A model generated the notes under the pieces. It did no database searches, was not told where the DNA came from, and worked only from the letters and a program-made list of their open reading frames with translations. From positions 1 through 56,397 of the forward strand of contig JBNRMV010000009.1 in NCBI GenBank assembly GCA_050309775.1: DNA of 56,397 bases. The letters are read 5' to 3'. The position numbers were made by a program, and so were the translations under genes. Positions 9,484 through 17,706 of this stretch are shown here, in pieces. Within the stretch, counting starts at the first letter, position 1. Each line of letters begins with the position of its first letter. Source of the stretch: DTU072 sp050309775 (GTDB taxonomy: Bacteria; Bacillota; Clostridia; Christensenellales; DTU072).

Positions 9484-10454
9484 ATGACCCCCCTTTCGCC
9501 GGTCATTTTTGCTATTCTGTCAGTGATAATCAGCAAAAAGAACGAAACCACCGACTTAAATAAGCCCAAAGCCGTGCTTATGCCGGGATTGCTTGCCGCC
9601 GAAGTGCCGAACGCCAGCCTGTACACATATGTATCTATGATATCCGAAACATTATAGACTAAAGGATTGTACAAATTGAAGATTTGGTCAAAACCTGCGC
9701 TCAAAATAGAGCCCATGGACAATATCAACAGCAAAATGAACAGCGGTTTGATATGCGGCAAAGTTATGGTGCGCATCTTTTGCCAACGGTTTGCTCCGTC
9801 AATTTCCGCCGCCTCATAAAGCCCTATGTCAATGCCGGACATACTGGCAAGATATATGATTGATGCCCAACCTGCTTCTTTCCAAAGGTCGGACACAAAC
9901 AGCAGCGGTACGAAAAACGCGCCCTTTGATAAAAAGTTTATGGGGTCTCCGCCAAAGACGCTGATAATGCCGTTTATGGCGCCCCTGTTGGCAAACAATT
10001 CCCTCACGATTCCGGCAATAATGACCCAAGACAAGAATTTTGGGAAGGTATAAACCGTTTGTACGACTCTTTTGTATTTGCGGAAGCGTATGGAAAGTTC
10101 GTTAATCAAAAGGGCGATGATAACAGGCACAATGGCGCCCAATGTTATTCTGCCGATACTAATGAGTATGGTATTGCGCATAACCAGCCAGAACTGTTCC
10201 TGCTGGAAAAGGTATTTGAAGTTGTCCAAGCCCACCCATGGGCTTGCGGTAATGCCAAGATTGGGGTAATAATCCTTGAAAGCCAATAAGATGCCGTACA
10301 TAGGAAAATAGCTGAAAATAATATAAAAAGCTACGCAAGGCGCAATCATCAGATAAAGGTATTTGTTTTGCGCAACGGAACGCAAAAATTCCTTAGGCGT
10401 CAGCCTAGGGCGTTTTTTTTTGCTTTTATGTACGGCAACTGTCTTGGTACGCAA
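9480..10454 (-). CDS. ABC sugar transporter permease, LplB/MalF type
   Basis: 324 residues, first of the permease pair. A charged N-terminus is followed by several membrane segments and an EAA loop (YEAAEIDGANRWQKMRTI). The segment FSYFPMYGILLAFKDYYPN is typical of LplB/YtcP-like oligosaccharide permeases. Translation probably begins at TTG 10454, preceded by TATGAGGTAAGAT with a GAGGT ribosome site; the next codons RTKT follow directly. The 186-base gap upstream probably carries the operon promoter. It should form the heterodimeric pore with the following permease. Confidence 0.9.
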   Translation of the reverse strand: MRTKTVAVHKSKKKRPRLTPKEFLRSVAQNKYLYLMIAPCVAFYIIFSYFPMYGILLAFKDYYPNLGITASPWVGLDNFKYLFQQEQFWLVMRNTILISIGRITLGAIVPVIIALLINELSIRFRKYKRVVQTVYTFPKFLSWVIIAGIVRELFANRGAINGIISVFGGDPINFLSKGAFFVPLLFVSDLWKEAGWASIIYLASMSGIDIGLYEAAEIDGANRWQKMRTITLPHIKPLFILLLILSMGSILSAGFDQIFNLYNPLVYNVSDIIDTYVYRLAFGTSAASNPGISTALGLFKSVVSFFLLIITDRIAKMTGERGVI

Positions 10455-10640
10455 ATCTTACCTCATAATCTTTATAACTTAATCTTAACATTAGGTAGAG
10501 TGTTACAAAATGGGAGAATTTCGGAATTCTTTGCTAAAGATTCGTAGAAAAATTGGCGTTTATTGCGGGCGGCGCTGCTATTTTGTTGTCTATCGACAAC
10601 TTTTTGCCAAAGTAAACCGCTCAATAATCAATACTTGCCG
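10455..10640. promoter_or_regulatory. Intergenic region with two short inverted repeats
   Basis: The gap between the DUF624 gene and the LplB-type permease contains two compact palindromes: AGAATT-TCGG-AATTCT at 10515-10530 and GTTGTC-TATC-GACAAC at 10585-10600. Each has 6-base perfect arms around a 4-base centre, the size of a repressor operator. A weak minus-strand -10 (TATAAA) lies just before the permease start. Neither palindrome is followed by a T-run on the minus strand, so they are not convincing terminators. An operator role is inference. Confidence 0.35.
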
Positions 10641-11540
10641 CTACTGCTTATCCATTTTCCATAAGCCTTTTTCATATATTTCGGGGTGGTGCTGCTTGTT
10701 GATATATTTATCGAATACCGAATGAGCGTACAGCGTCCACACCGCGGCAACATATACAGCGCCGATAATCAAAAAGACCACAGCCGCCAAAATTCTTGCG
10801 ATGTTGTAGGGCATCAGCAACGGCGCAGCAAAAATGCCTGCCGTAAGAGCAAACACAAGGAGGCTTTTAGGAAAGGTTTTTATAAGGAAAAGAACGCTGT
10901 TCTTAAAGATTGCGGCAAATGTGAGATTGTAAAGCACGGTCTGAGGCAAATAAAACATACTCAGCAAACATATAAGTATAAATTGCGCTATTGAAATGGC
11001 AATGCCGGCTTTTTCCAACACGCCCATTGCCGTATTCGATTGAGAATAATTATAATTAAAAACCATAATAAAGAGTGAAACGCCCATGATAAAAAACCAA
11101 ATAAGGAATTGTTTATAATTATCCTTTATTCCCACAAAAAAGTCTGAGCTCAGCAGCAGCCCCTCGCCCCAAACTAACTTTTTAAGCACCCTGAACACAC
11201 CGGCAAACCCCAATCCCCACAACATCAGCAAGGGTATCAATACAATATACTTTGTATTTGTCAGCGCATAACCCCTGTTAAGCGCCGCCATTCGTTCTAC
11301 TGCAGAAAGCGTGTCAAGCGATTTTGCTACGGCAACAATTGCGTCCGATATATAAGCTAGCCATATGACAACCGGCAATGCGAATAGGGCGCACATTCCG
11401 CTCAACTTAAACATTTTTCCGCCGCTGTTGGAAAAAAGGTCAATAAAAACTTCTTTGCGTGTAGCAGGCAGCTGCGCTGCTGAAAAATCTGCGCTGCTGA
11501 ATCTTTTTTGTGATTTTCTGTTAAACAATCTGCCCATCAT
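10641..11540 (-). CDS. DUF624 (YesL-like) membrane protein
   Basis: 299 residues with about five or six hydrophobic segments; the arrangement, with KMFKLSGMCALFALPVV near the N-terminus and VYVAAVWTLYAHSVFDKY near the end, matches DUF624/YesL proteins, which are commonly encoded beside LplABC-type oligosaccharide importers and GH genes. It is longer than most family members (about 200-220). Two ATG codons stand at 11540 and 11537; GGAG spacing favours the second, directly after the preceding stop. Its location upstream of the permeases fits the family pattern. Molecular role is unknown in the family. Confidence 0.75.
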   Translation of the reverse strand: MMGRLFNRKSQKRFSSADFSAAQLPATRKEVFIDLFSNSGGKMFKLSGMCALFALPVVIWLAYISDAIVAVAKSLDTLSAVERMAALNRGYALTNTKYIVLIPLLMLWGLGFAGVFRVLKKLVWGEGLLLSSDFFVGIKDNYKQFLIWFFIMGVSLFIMVFNYNYSQSNTAMGVLEKAGIAISIAQFILICLLSMFYLPQTVLYNLTFAAIFKNSVLFLIKTFPKSLLVFALTAGIFAAPLLMPYNIARILAAVVFLIIGAVYVAAVWTLYAHSVFDKYINKQHHPEIYEKGLWKMDKQ

Positions 11541-12191
11541 TTACTCCGAATATTCGCTCAACAAAAAACCAAAAGCAAACAGCGCGGCGTCATTTTTGCT
11601 TTTTCCTGTCGGCGAATAGTCTCCGATATTTTGGCTCATGCCATTGATTACAAGAAAATAATCCTCGCCTTCGCCAAAGCTTATCAATTTGTTAAAGTTT
11701 AGTTGCGCATTGTAATTTTCGTCATCCTTTGAAAAAACCATAACGCCGTACCCGACGCCGTCTTTTTTATAAATATCAAATTGTATGTTTTTTGGTATGT
11801 GCTTTTCGGCAATGGCGTCATCTATCGGCACAAAGTACCGCGCGCAATCCATGCTGTCCAAATCGGCTGCGCTCAAAACCAATAAATCGGCTTCGCCCAA
11901 CCCTTTAAGCTGCAATATGGATTGATAGTTCTGGCTCTCTCTTGAATATACCGTATAAGTGACTTTTTTTATTCCTTTGTCAGCAAGCGCGCCCAGCGCT
12001 TTTTTGCTCTCCTTTGCGGCTATGTTTTCCGCACTGGTAAACAAAATGATTTCTTCATGACTTTTTATGCTGAATCTCAATGTAAATATGCCCACCCAAA
12101 AAATAATAACGAGCAACAATACGCCGATATATTTCAACCAATCATACGAAAGCTTTTGTATTATGCGTTGTTTTGTAATTTTGTTATCCAT
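11541..12191 (-). CDS. Membrane-anchored protein of unknown function in sugar-uptake cluster
   Basis: 216 residues from ATG 12191, chosen because a GGGGG-rich ribosome site lies just upstream and the start overlaps the previous gene's stop by 8 bases. One membrane segment (about residues 20-40, YIGVLLLVIIFWVGIFTL) is followed by an extracytoplasmic domain with alternating helices and strands (EEIILFTSAENI, DLLVLSAADLDS, VGYGVMVF), reminiscent of a small periplasmic-binding-like fold. I do not recognise the family. Position between another membrane protein and DUF624 suggests an accessory role in the importer. Confidence 0.7.
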   Translation of the reverse strand: MDNKITKQRIIQKLSYDWLKYIGVLLLVIIFWVGIFTLRFSIKSHEEIILFTSAENIAAKESKKALGALADKGIKKVTYTVYSRESQNYQSILQLKGLGEADLLVLSAADLDSMDCARYFVPIDDAIAEKHIPKNIQFDIYKKDGVGYGVMVFSKDDENYNAQLNFNKLISFGEGEDYFLVINGMSQNIGDYSPTGKSKNDAALFAFGFLLSEYSE

Positions 12192-12681
12192 TGCCGCGCG
12201 CGCCCCCGCCGTAAGCAATGACAATGTTGGAGCATATCTCAAGTGTGGGGAAGTCTGATATGCTGTCGTTATCCTGCGCCCGATAAAATACCTTTCTTAC
12301 GACCTCTTTGCCGTTGCTTATATATTCAATTTTAAGTTGATAAAATTCCAGACCCATATGTGTTATGAGGTTCATTTCTCTGGATATAACTTGGCATTCC
12401 AGCCGTTGGCTCTTTGTGCCGGTTATCATCTTCAAAAGTTCAATATGTTTTTGGGTAAGTTTGACCTTTATGCCAAAATAAAGAAAACTAAAAAAAGCAA
12501 AAGCCGCGCTGACTATGATGTTGGCAATAAGAAAATAAATATAGCTTTGCGCCTTGGCGGTGAGGGTAAGCGTGACAACAATGCCGCAAAAGACCGCCAG
12601 CGCTATACAATATATTATTATCAGCCGCTTTTTTTCCCTCTCATATAATATTAGGTCATCTTCTTTGTAAATGTATATCAT
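12184..12681 (-). CDS. Small two-TM membrane protein, unknown
   Basis: 165 residues: charged N-terminus (YKEDDLILYEREKKR), two adjacent hydrophobic segments (about 20-42 and 47-68), then a soluble beta-rich tail with KLTQKHIELLKM and EFYQLKIEYI. The layout resembles small PH-like-domain membrane proteins, but I cannot assign a family. It is the first gene of the minus-strand cluster, with GGTGAG before the ATG and a divergent promoter region upstream. Its stop overlaps the next start by 8 bases. Confidence 0.7.
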   Translation of the reverse strand: MIYIYKEDDLILYEREKKRLIIIYCIALAVFCGIVVTLTLTAKAQSYIYFLIANIIVSAAFAFFSFLYFGIKVKLTQKHIELLKMITGTKSQRLECQVISREMNLITHMGLEFYQLKIEYISNGKEVVRKVFYRAQDNDSISDFPTLEICSNIVIAYGGGARGNG

Positions 12682-12699
12682 TACTCACCTTTAATGATG

Positions 12700-12749
12700 T
12701 TGACAAGCTATTTCGTTTTCATTATACTTTGTTTTAATGAGGTATGCAA
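12700..12749. promoter_or_regulatory. Divergent sigma-A promoters with overlapping -10 boxes
   Basis: Plus strand: TTGACA (12700-12705), 17-base spacer, TATACT (12723-12728), driving the ATPase gene at 12749 with a short leader carrying GAGGT. Minus strand: TATAAT (complement of 12721-12726) with TTGCAT (complement of 12744-12749) 17 bases upstream, driving the sugar cluster. The two -10 boxes share bases 12723-12726, so polymerases should exclude one another. Confidence 0.7.
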
Positions 12750-13837
12750 TGTCATATTTGGAACTAACTAACATTACCAAACGCTTTTCAAACAAAACAG
12801 CAGGGTCTGTCTTAGCCTTAGACAAGGTCAGTTTTCAAGCGGACAACAGCGATTTTGTCGCCATCATAGGCCCGTCAGGCAGCGGCAAAAGTACTTTGCT
12901 GCGCATTATTGCCGGTCTTGAAACCCCCACCGAAGGCGAAGTATATCTGGACGGAGCTTTGCTGAACAACATAGGCTCCGAACAAAGAAACATGACTTTG
13001 GTATCCCAAAGTTTTTCTTTATATCCCCATATGTCGGTTTTCGAGAATATTGCCTTCCCGCTCAGAATGCGCAAAATTCCTCTTACCGAAATCGTTACAC
13101 GAGTAAACAAAGCCGCGCAAATGCTGGGAATAGATTTTCTTTTGAGCCGCAAGCCCCGCGTGCTGTCTTTGGGACAATGTCAGCGTGTGGCAATAGCCAG
13201 AAGTATTGTGCGCTATCCCAATGTCTTTCTGTTTGATGAGCCGCTCTCCAACCTTGACGCCGCCACAAGGTCGGTATTCAGAACGGAACTTGCCAAGCTG
13301 CATAGCGAACTGAATACTACTTTTGTTTATGTCACGCACGATGTGCGCGAGGCCATGTCGCTGGCAACAAAACTTGCCGTGTTAGACAAAGGCAAACTGT
13401 TGCAAATTGATTCTCCCGAAACAGTCTTCAATTCTCCGGCAAGCCTCCAAGTGGCGGAGTATGTAGCGGATTTTCCTTTGAACATAGTTCCTGCACAAAT
13501 AAGAATGACAAACAACGGCCTTTACGCATCGGGCGAAGTCTTTGACATTGCGCTAGACAGCGATTTGTCCGACCATGACGGCAATCAAGTGACAATGGTC
13601 ATTCGCGCCAATGCTTTTTCTCTTGCCGCCACCGGTGAAAATGCTGACTTCAGCGGCATTGTCAATAGAAAAGAATTTGTCGGGAAGACAAGCCTGCTGA
13701 CTGTTGACACCCCCATGGGAGCGCTGAAAGTATTGTCTGGTGACGCCGACGCCAACATAGGAAGTACTGTCTTTTTGCTTGCAAATACAGCAAAAATACT
13801 GTTCTTTGGGGCTGACGGTATGGCAATAAGAAATTAA
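12749..13837 (+). CDS. MalK/MsmK-like ABC ATPase with degenerate signature motif
   Basis: 362 residues. ATG 12749 is preferred over the in-frame ATG at 12737 because the latter overlaps the ribosome site (TGAGGT). Walker A GPSGSGKST, Q-loop VSQSFSLYPHM, Walker B VFLFDEPLSNLD and switch histidine VYVTHD are intact, but the ABC signature is LSLGQCQR instead of LSGGQRQR. A C-terminal TOBE-like region (about 240-362) is typical of carbohydrate-importer ATPases. It is transcribed divergently from the minus-strand importer and converges on a second MalK-like gene. It may energise the importer, possibly as the degenerate half of a heterodimer; that is inference. Confidence 0.85.
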   Translation: MSYLELTNITKRFSNKTAGSVLALDKVSFQADNSDFVAIIGPSGSGKSTLLRIIAGLETPTEGEVYLDGALLNNIGSEQRNMTLVSQSFSLYPHMSVFENIAFPLRMRKIPLTEIVTRVNKAAQMLGIDFLLSRKPRVLSLGQCQRVAIARSIVRYPNVFLFDEPLSNLDAATRSVFRTELAKLHSELNTTFVYVTHDVREAMSLATKLAVLDKGKLLQIDSPETVFNSPASLQVAEYVADFPLNIVPAQIRMTNNGLYASGEVFDIALDSDLSDHDGNQVTMVIRANAFSLAATGENADFSGIVNRKEFVGKTSLLTVDTPMGALKVLSGDADANIGSTVFLLANTAKILFFGADGMAIRN

Positions 13838-15738
13838 ACAATCCTCGTCTTTGTTTCTAAATCATACAGAGCTATCTTTGACCAGGGAATATAGATATTC
13901 TTGCTGTCAAGATTGTCCGAACCGTAGGCAAGCATTTCTATGCCCTTGAATGCCAATCTGGCAATCTTGCACTTGCCGTAATCAAGTATTTCTTTTACGG
14001 CTATCGGCAAACAAAGGCTGTCGGCTGTTTCTTCAAACGACACATCGGCAATATGAAAAGCAAAACCCAGCTTTTTGTCAAATGCCATGCGCGCAAAAGA
14101 ATAAGCCAACTTTGCCGCCATATTTTCCGGGCAAACAAACTTTTCTCCTTCTATTACAAAAGAATATGTATCATTCTTTGCGTTGAAAAATTGCAGCAAG
14201 GACCTTTTGTCCCTTTCAAAAAAGCCTTTCAGGAAGTTTTGCCTCGTCTTGGGAGATACTGCAGTCTGCCCGTTTGCATCGATAAATCTTATTTTGGTCA
14301 TATCCAAATCAAAGGTTTTTATCTTTTCCGTGCCGTCGGCAATGGCAAAGATTGGGTCGCCCTGCGGTGAAAACTTTATAAGACGGGTTCCTTGTATGTT
14401 TTCTTCGGAATATTTGCCGACAGGTGCGCCTCCGTTGTTGAATATGAAAGCGTCACTTGGGATTATGGCGGTATATTCTCCGTTCTGCATTGCTCCCTTG
14501 AGCGCAGGCGGCAACGCAAACGCATGACCCAAAACTATCAACTCGTCATCTTGCACGGTCGCCGTTATGCGGTTGGTTTTTGGTACTCTTTCAATAATTG
14601 TTTTTTCCGTTTCCGCGTCAAAAAGGCAAATGCGTTCAGGGTCAAATACAAACTCTATTATGTCATCTTTTGATATTTCTACTTTGTTGTCTATCTTTAT
14701 GGTTATGATTGACGGGCTTTGGCTGACTTTGTCATGCTGTTTCATGTCCATATCGCCATAAAGCAGCACTTCGCTGCCAAGTTTTTCGACAACGCTTATT
14801 TTGCTCGAAAGAACGGCGTTGGGGTACATCTCGATTTCTTTTTTGTCAAGGCTTATGTCGTCAGGTCTGATACCCAAAATAATTTCTTTTTTGCCATCCA
14901 GGTATTCCGGCATGATTTTTTGAAAGTATTTTGTATCATACTCTATGAGTCGCCCCTCTCCGATGTCAAAAACAATGCGCTTGCCTTGTTTTTCCATGGT
15001 CGCCGAATAAAAATTCATTTGCGGTGTGCCTATGAAGCCTGCGACAAACTTGTTTATTGGAAAATCATAAAGGTTTTGCGGAGTATCTATTTGTTGGGCA
15101 AAACCGTCTTTCATGACTACTATGCGCGACCCCATTGTCATGGCTTCAACTTGGTCATGAGTAACATAAATAAAGGTTGTTGCCAACTTTTCGTGCAATT
15201 TTATGATTTCTATGCGCATTTGTGTACGCAGTTTTGCGTCAAGGTTGGAAAGCGGCTCATCCAACAAAAAAACCTTCGGGTTGCGGACAATAGCCCGACC
15301 CAAAGCCACACGCTGTCTTTGTCCGCCGCTCATATTTTTTGGTCTGCGTTCCAGCAAATCGGTGATACCAAGTATTTCCGCCGCTTCATTGACCCGTCTT
15401 GTGATTTCTTCCTCCGGCATCTTCTTCAGGCGCAGTCCGAAAGCCATATTGTTGAAAGCCGTCATATGAGGATATAGGGCATAATTTTGAAAAACCATGG
15501 CGATATCCCTGTCTTTTGGGGCAATGTCATTTACGATAACATCATCAATAAGTATCTCGCCGGCGGTAACTTCCTCAAGACCGGCAATCATTCTCAGCGT
15601 GGTGGATTTTCCGCAGCCGGAGGGACCGACAAAGACTATAAACTCATTGTCATCAATGTCCATGCTGAAATCGGACACCGCCTTAACTCCGCCTTGTGTG
15701 TAAACTTTATATAAATGCCGCAAACTTAGTCTAGCCAT
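13834..15738 (-). CDS. MalK/UgpC-like ABC ATPase with long C-terminal extension
   Basis: 634 residues from ATG 15738 (GAGGTG upstream; the in-frame GTG at 15750 is part of the ribosome site). Residues 1-240 are a full nucleotide-binding domain: GPSGCGKST, VFQNYALYPHM, MSGGQRQR, VFLLDEPLSNLD, YVTHDQ. A TOBE/OB region with GIRPDDI follows to about 385, where UgpC/MsmK proteins (about 360-380) normally stop. About 250 further residues include a second TOBE-like stretch (LPPALKGAMQNGEYTAIIP) and mixed strands and helices I do not recognise. The gene shares its stop bases (TTAA, 13834-13837) with the convergent ATPase gene. Confidence 0.88.
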   Translation of the reverse strand: MARLSLRHLYKVYTQGGVKAVSDFSMDIDDNEFIVFVGPSGCGKSTTLRMIAGLEEVTAGEILIDDVIVNDIAPKDRDIAMVFQNYALYPHMTAFNNMAFGLRLKKMPEEEITRRVNEAAEILGITDLLERRPKNMSGGQRQRVALGRAIVRNPKVFLLDEPLSNLDAKLRTQMRIEIIKLHEKLATTFIYVTHDQVEAMTMGSRIVVMKDGFAQQIDTPQNLYDFPINKFVAGFIGTPQMNFYSATMEKQGKRIVFDIGEGRLIEYDTKYFQKIMPEYLDGKKEIILGIRPDDISLDKKEIEMYPNAVLSSKISVVEKLGSEVLLYGDMDMKQHDKVSQSPSIITIKIDNKVEISKDDIIEFVFDPERICLFDAETEKTIIERVPKTNRITATVQDDELIVLGHAFALPPALKGAMQNGEYTAIIPSDAFIFNNGGAPVGKYSEENIQGTRLIKFSPQGDPIFAIADGTEKIKTFDLDMTKIRFIDANGQTAVSPKTRQNFLKGFFERDKRSLLQFFNAKNDTYSFVIEGEKFVCPENMAAKLAYSFARMAFDKKLGFAFHIADVSFEETADSLCLPIAVKEILDYGKCKIARLAFKGIEMLAYGSDNLDSKNIYIPWSKIALYDLETKTRIV

Positions 15739-15758
15739 ATTGCACCTCACTTTTTTTC

Positions 15759-15787
15759 ATAATATAAGCAAAACATTCAAAAGTCAA
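15759..15787 (-). promoter_or_regulatory. Promoter of the long MalK-like gene
   Basis: On the minus strand: -35 TTGACT (complement of 15782-15787), 17-base spacer and -10 TATTAT (complement of 15759-15764). The -10 lies about 20 bases before the ATG, giving a short leader with GTGAGGTG. Confidence 0.65.
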
Positions 15788-15928
15788 TGTGCGATTTTTA
15801 GCACTGCAACCGAACTTTTAACCAAAAGAGCAAAATTCAATCTATTAGTCTGCCGTCGCAAGAAAGATAAAATATAGATACAAAACATAAAAAAGTTCTG
15901 TACAATGCACATAAAAGGAATGTCACTG

Positions 15929-17584
15929 ATGTATTACGAAAACTTCTTAAAATGGAAAAACTCTGTCAAAGACAAACATTTGCTGCAAGAACTGACGCGC
16001 ATGGACGATAAACAAATCCGTGACGCTTTTTTTAAGTATATTGAGTTCGGCACAGGCGGACTTCGCGGAAAAATGGCTGCCGGAACGAATTGCATAAACA
16101 TTTATACCATCATGAAAGCCTCTCAAGGAGTAGTCGATTATATGAAAGCTCAGCGACTGGGCAGCGTTATAATCGGATATGACAACAGAAACAATTCCAT
16201 TCTTTTTGCCCGAATTTCCGCTCAGGTATTTGCTTCCAACGGCATAAAAGTTTTTATCACAAAAGAACTCATGCCGACGCCTTTTATTTCCTTTGCAATC
16301 AGACAGCTGAAAACTGACATGGGCATTATGATAACAGCCAGCCACAATCCCGCAGATTACAACGGCTACAAAGTCTATGACAATTCAGGTTGTCAATGCA
16401 CTGACAATATGGCGGCAACGCTGGCAAAATATATTGAAAAGTTGGACGAATTCCGAATAGAAGTGCAAGAGTTCAAAACCCTTCAAAAAGAAAACAAAAT
16501 CGAAATCGTTCCCGACAGTACGGAGGAAGAGTATATCGAAAATGTGCTTGCGCAACAAATCAACAAAATTGCGCCGCTGAATGTCACTTACTCTCCGCTG
16601 CACGGCGCCGGGTATAGGCTTGTGCCAAAAACGCTGAAAAAAGCAGGCGTTGCCCAAATAAACCTGGTTGACGAACAAAGTCTGCCTGACGGGGATTTCC
16701 CGACCTGCAAGTTCCCCAACCCCGAAAAAAAGGAAGCGTTGGCGCTGGGACTTGCGTACGCAGAAAAAAACAACAGCGATATTTTACTGGTGACCGACCC
16801 TGACTGCGACAGAGTGGGAGTTGCCGTAAAACATAACGGAGCATACCACTTGCTCAGCGGTAATGAAGTCGGAGCCTTGCTTGCCGATTATATCTTGTAT
16901 GAAAAAAAGAAAAAAGGTGTACTGACAAAAAAACCGATAGTAATAAAGACCATTGTCACTTCAGACTTGGGCAAATTGATATCTGAAGATTTTGGCGCAG
17001 AAGTAATAAATGTTCTGACGGGCTTCAAATATATCGGAGAACAAATAAATATCCTTGAACAAAAAGACCGTTCTGCCGATTTTGTGTTGGGATTTGAAGA
17101 AAGCTACGGTTACCTTGTCGGAGATTACGCAAGAGATAAGGACGCCGTTGTGGCATGCCTGTTGGTGGCGGAAATGACGGCTTCTTTATTGCAAAAAGGA
17201 AAGACACTTGTTGACAGACTACAAGAGATATACGACAAATACGGCTTTTTTGAGAATCGATTATATACATACAATTTTGATGGCGCGCAGGGGCACGCAA
17301 AAATACGCAGCATCATGCAAAAACTCAGAGAAGATATGCCCTCGTCCATAAACTCAGAAAGACTGACATACAGCGTGGATTATTTGACGCAAACTCAATT
17401 TCCCCTGCCGAAATCCAATGTATTGGAACTGAATTTTGAAAAAGGCACAAAAATAATAATCAGACCCAGCGGCACAGAACCATTGATTAAGGTATATGCA
17501 AGCGCTTGTCAGGATACCCAAAAGAATTATATGGTGTTTGAGAGCGTCAAGCGGCTCATTGAGGACATTTTGTCGGCGGTCTGA
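15929..17584 (+). CDS. Phosphoglucomutase/phosphomannomutase (alpha-D-phosphohexomutase)
   Basis: 551 residues; interconverts hexose 1- and 6-phosphates in the cytoplasm. All four signatures are visible: the phosphoserine loop TASHNP with Ser138, the metal loop DPDCDR (290-295), the sugar loop GFEESYGYLVGD and the phosphate loop RPSGTEP near the C-terminus. FGTGGLRGKM near the N-terminus places it in the PgcA-like branch (about 550-580). ATG 15929 is chosen because AAGGA lies 9 bases upstream; earlier in-frame ATGs lack a ribosome site. It stands alone on the plus strand and would link imported sugars to glycolysis or envelope precursor synthesis. Confidence 0.93.
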   Translation: MYYENFLKWKNSVKDKHLLQELTRMDDKQIRDAFFKYIEFGTGGLRGKMAAGTNCINIYTIMKASQGVVDYMKAQRLGSVIIGYDNRNNSILFARISAQVFASNGIKVFITKELMPTPFISFAIRQLKTDMGIMITASHNPADYNGYKVYDNSGCQCTDNMAATLAKYIEKLDEFRIEVQEFKTLQKENKIEIVPDSTEEEYIENVLAQQINKIAPLNVTYSPLHGAGYRLVPKTLKKAGVAQINLVDEQSLPDGDFPTCKFPNPEKKEALALGLAYAEKNNSDILLVTDPDCDRVGVAVKHNGAYHLLSGNEVGALLADYILYEKKKKGVLTKKPIVIKTIVTSDLGKLISEDFGAEVINVLTGFKYIGEQINILEQKDRSADFVLGFEESYGYLVGDYARDKDAVVACLLVAEMTASLLQKGKTLVDRLQEIYDKYGFFENRLYTYNFDGAQGHAKIRSIMQKLREDMPSSINSERLTYSVDYLTQTQFPLPKSNVLELNFEKGTKIIIRPSGTEPLIKVYASACQDTQKNYMVFESVKRLIEDILSAV

Positions 17585-17642
17585 TAACAACCGCAGCGGT
17601 TATTTGCCGTTGATACCGCCTTTGAAAAACTTTAACATTCAT

Positions 17643-17671
17643 TTGACTTTCGGTATGATTTATTATATAGT
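17643..17671 (+). promoter_or_regulatory. Promoter of aspartyl-tRNA synthetase gene
   Basis: TTGACT (17643-17648), 17-base spacer, TATAGT (17666-17671), about 35 bases upstream of the start codon. No T-box antiterminator motif is visible in the short leader. Confidence 0.65.
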
Positions 17672-17706
17672 TAATCATAATTATCTTAAGAAAAAAAGAG
17701 GTGGCT

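Noticed and set aside
10585..10600. GTTGTC-TATC-GACAAC as a terminator for the DUF624 gene
   Set aside because: On the minus strand it is followed by AAAA, not T; it is better seen as a possible operator or chance palindrome.
14719..15477. 252-codon plus-strand frame
   Set aside because: It is entirely antisense to the nucleotide-binding domain of the long MalK-like ATPase, whose motifs are unmistakable.
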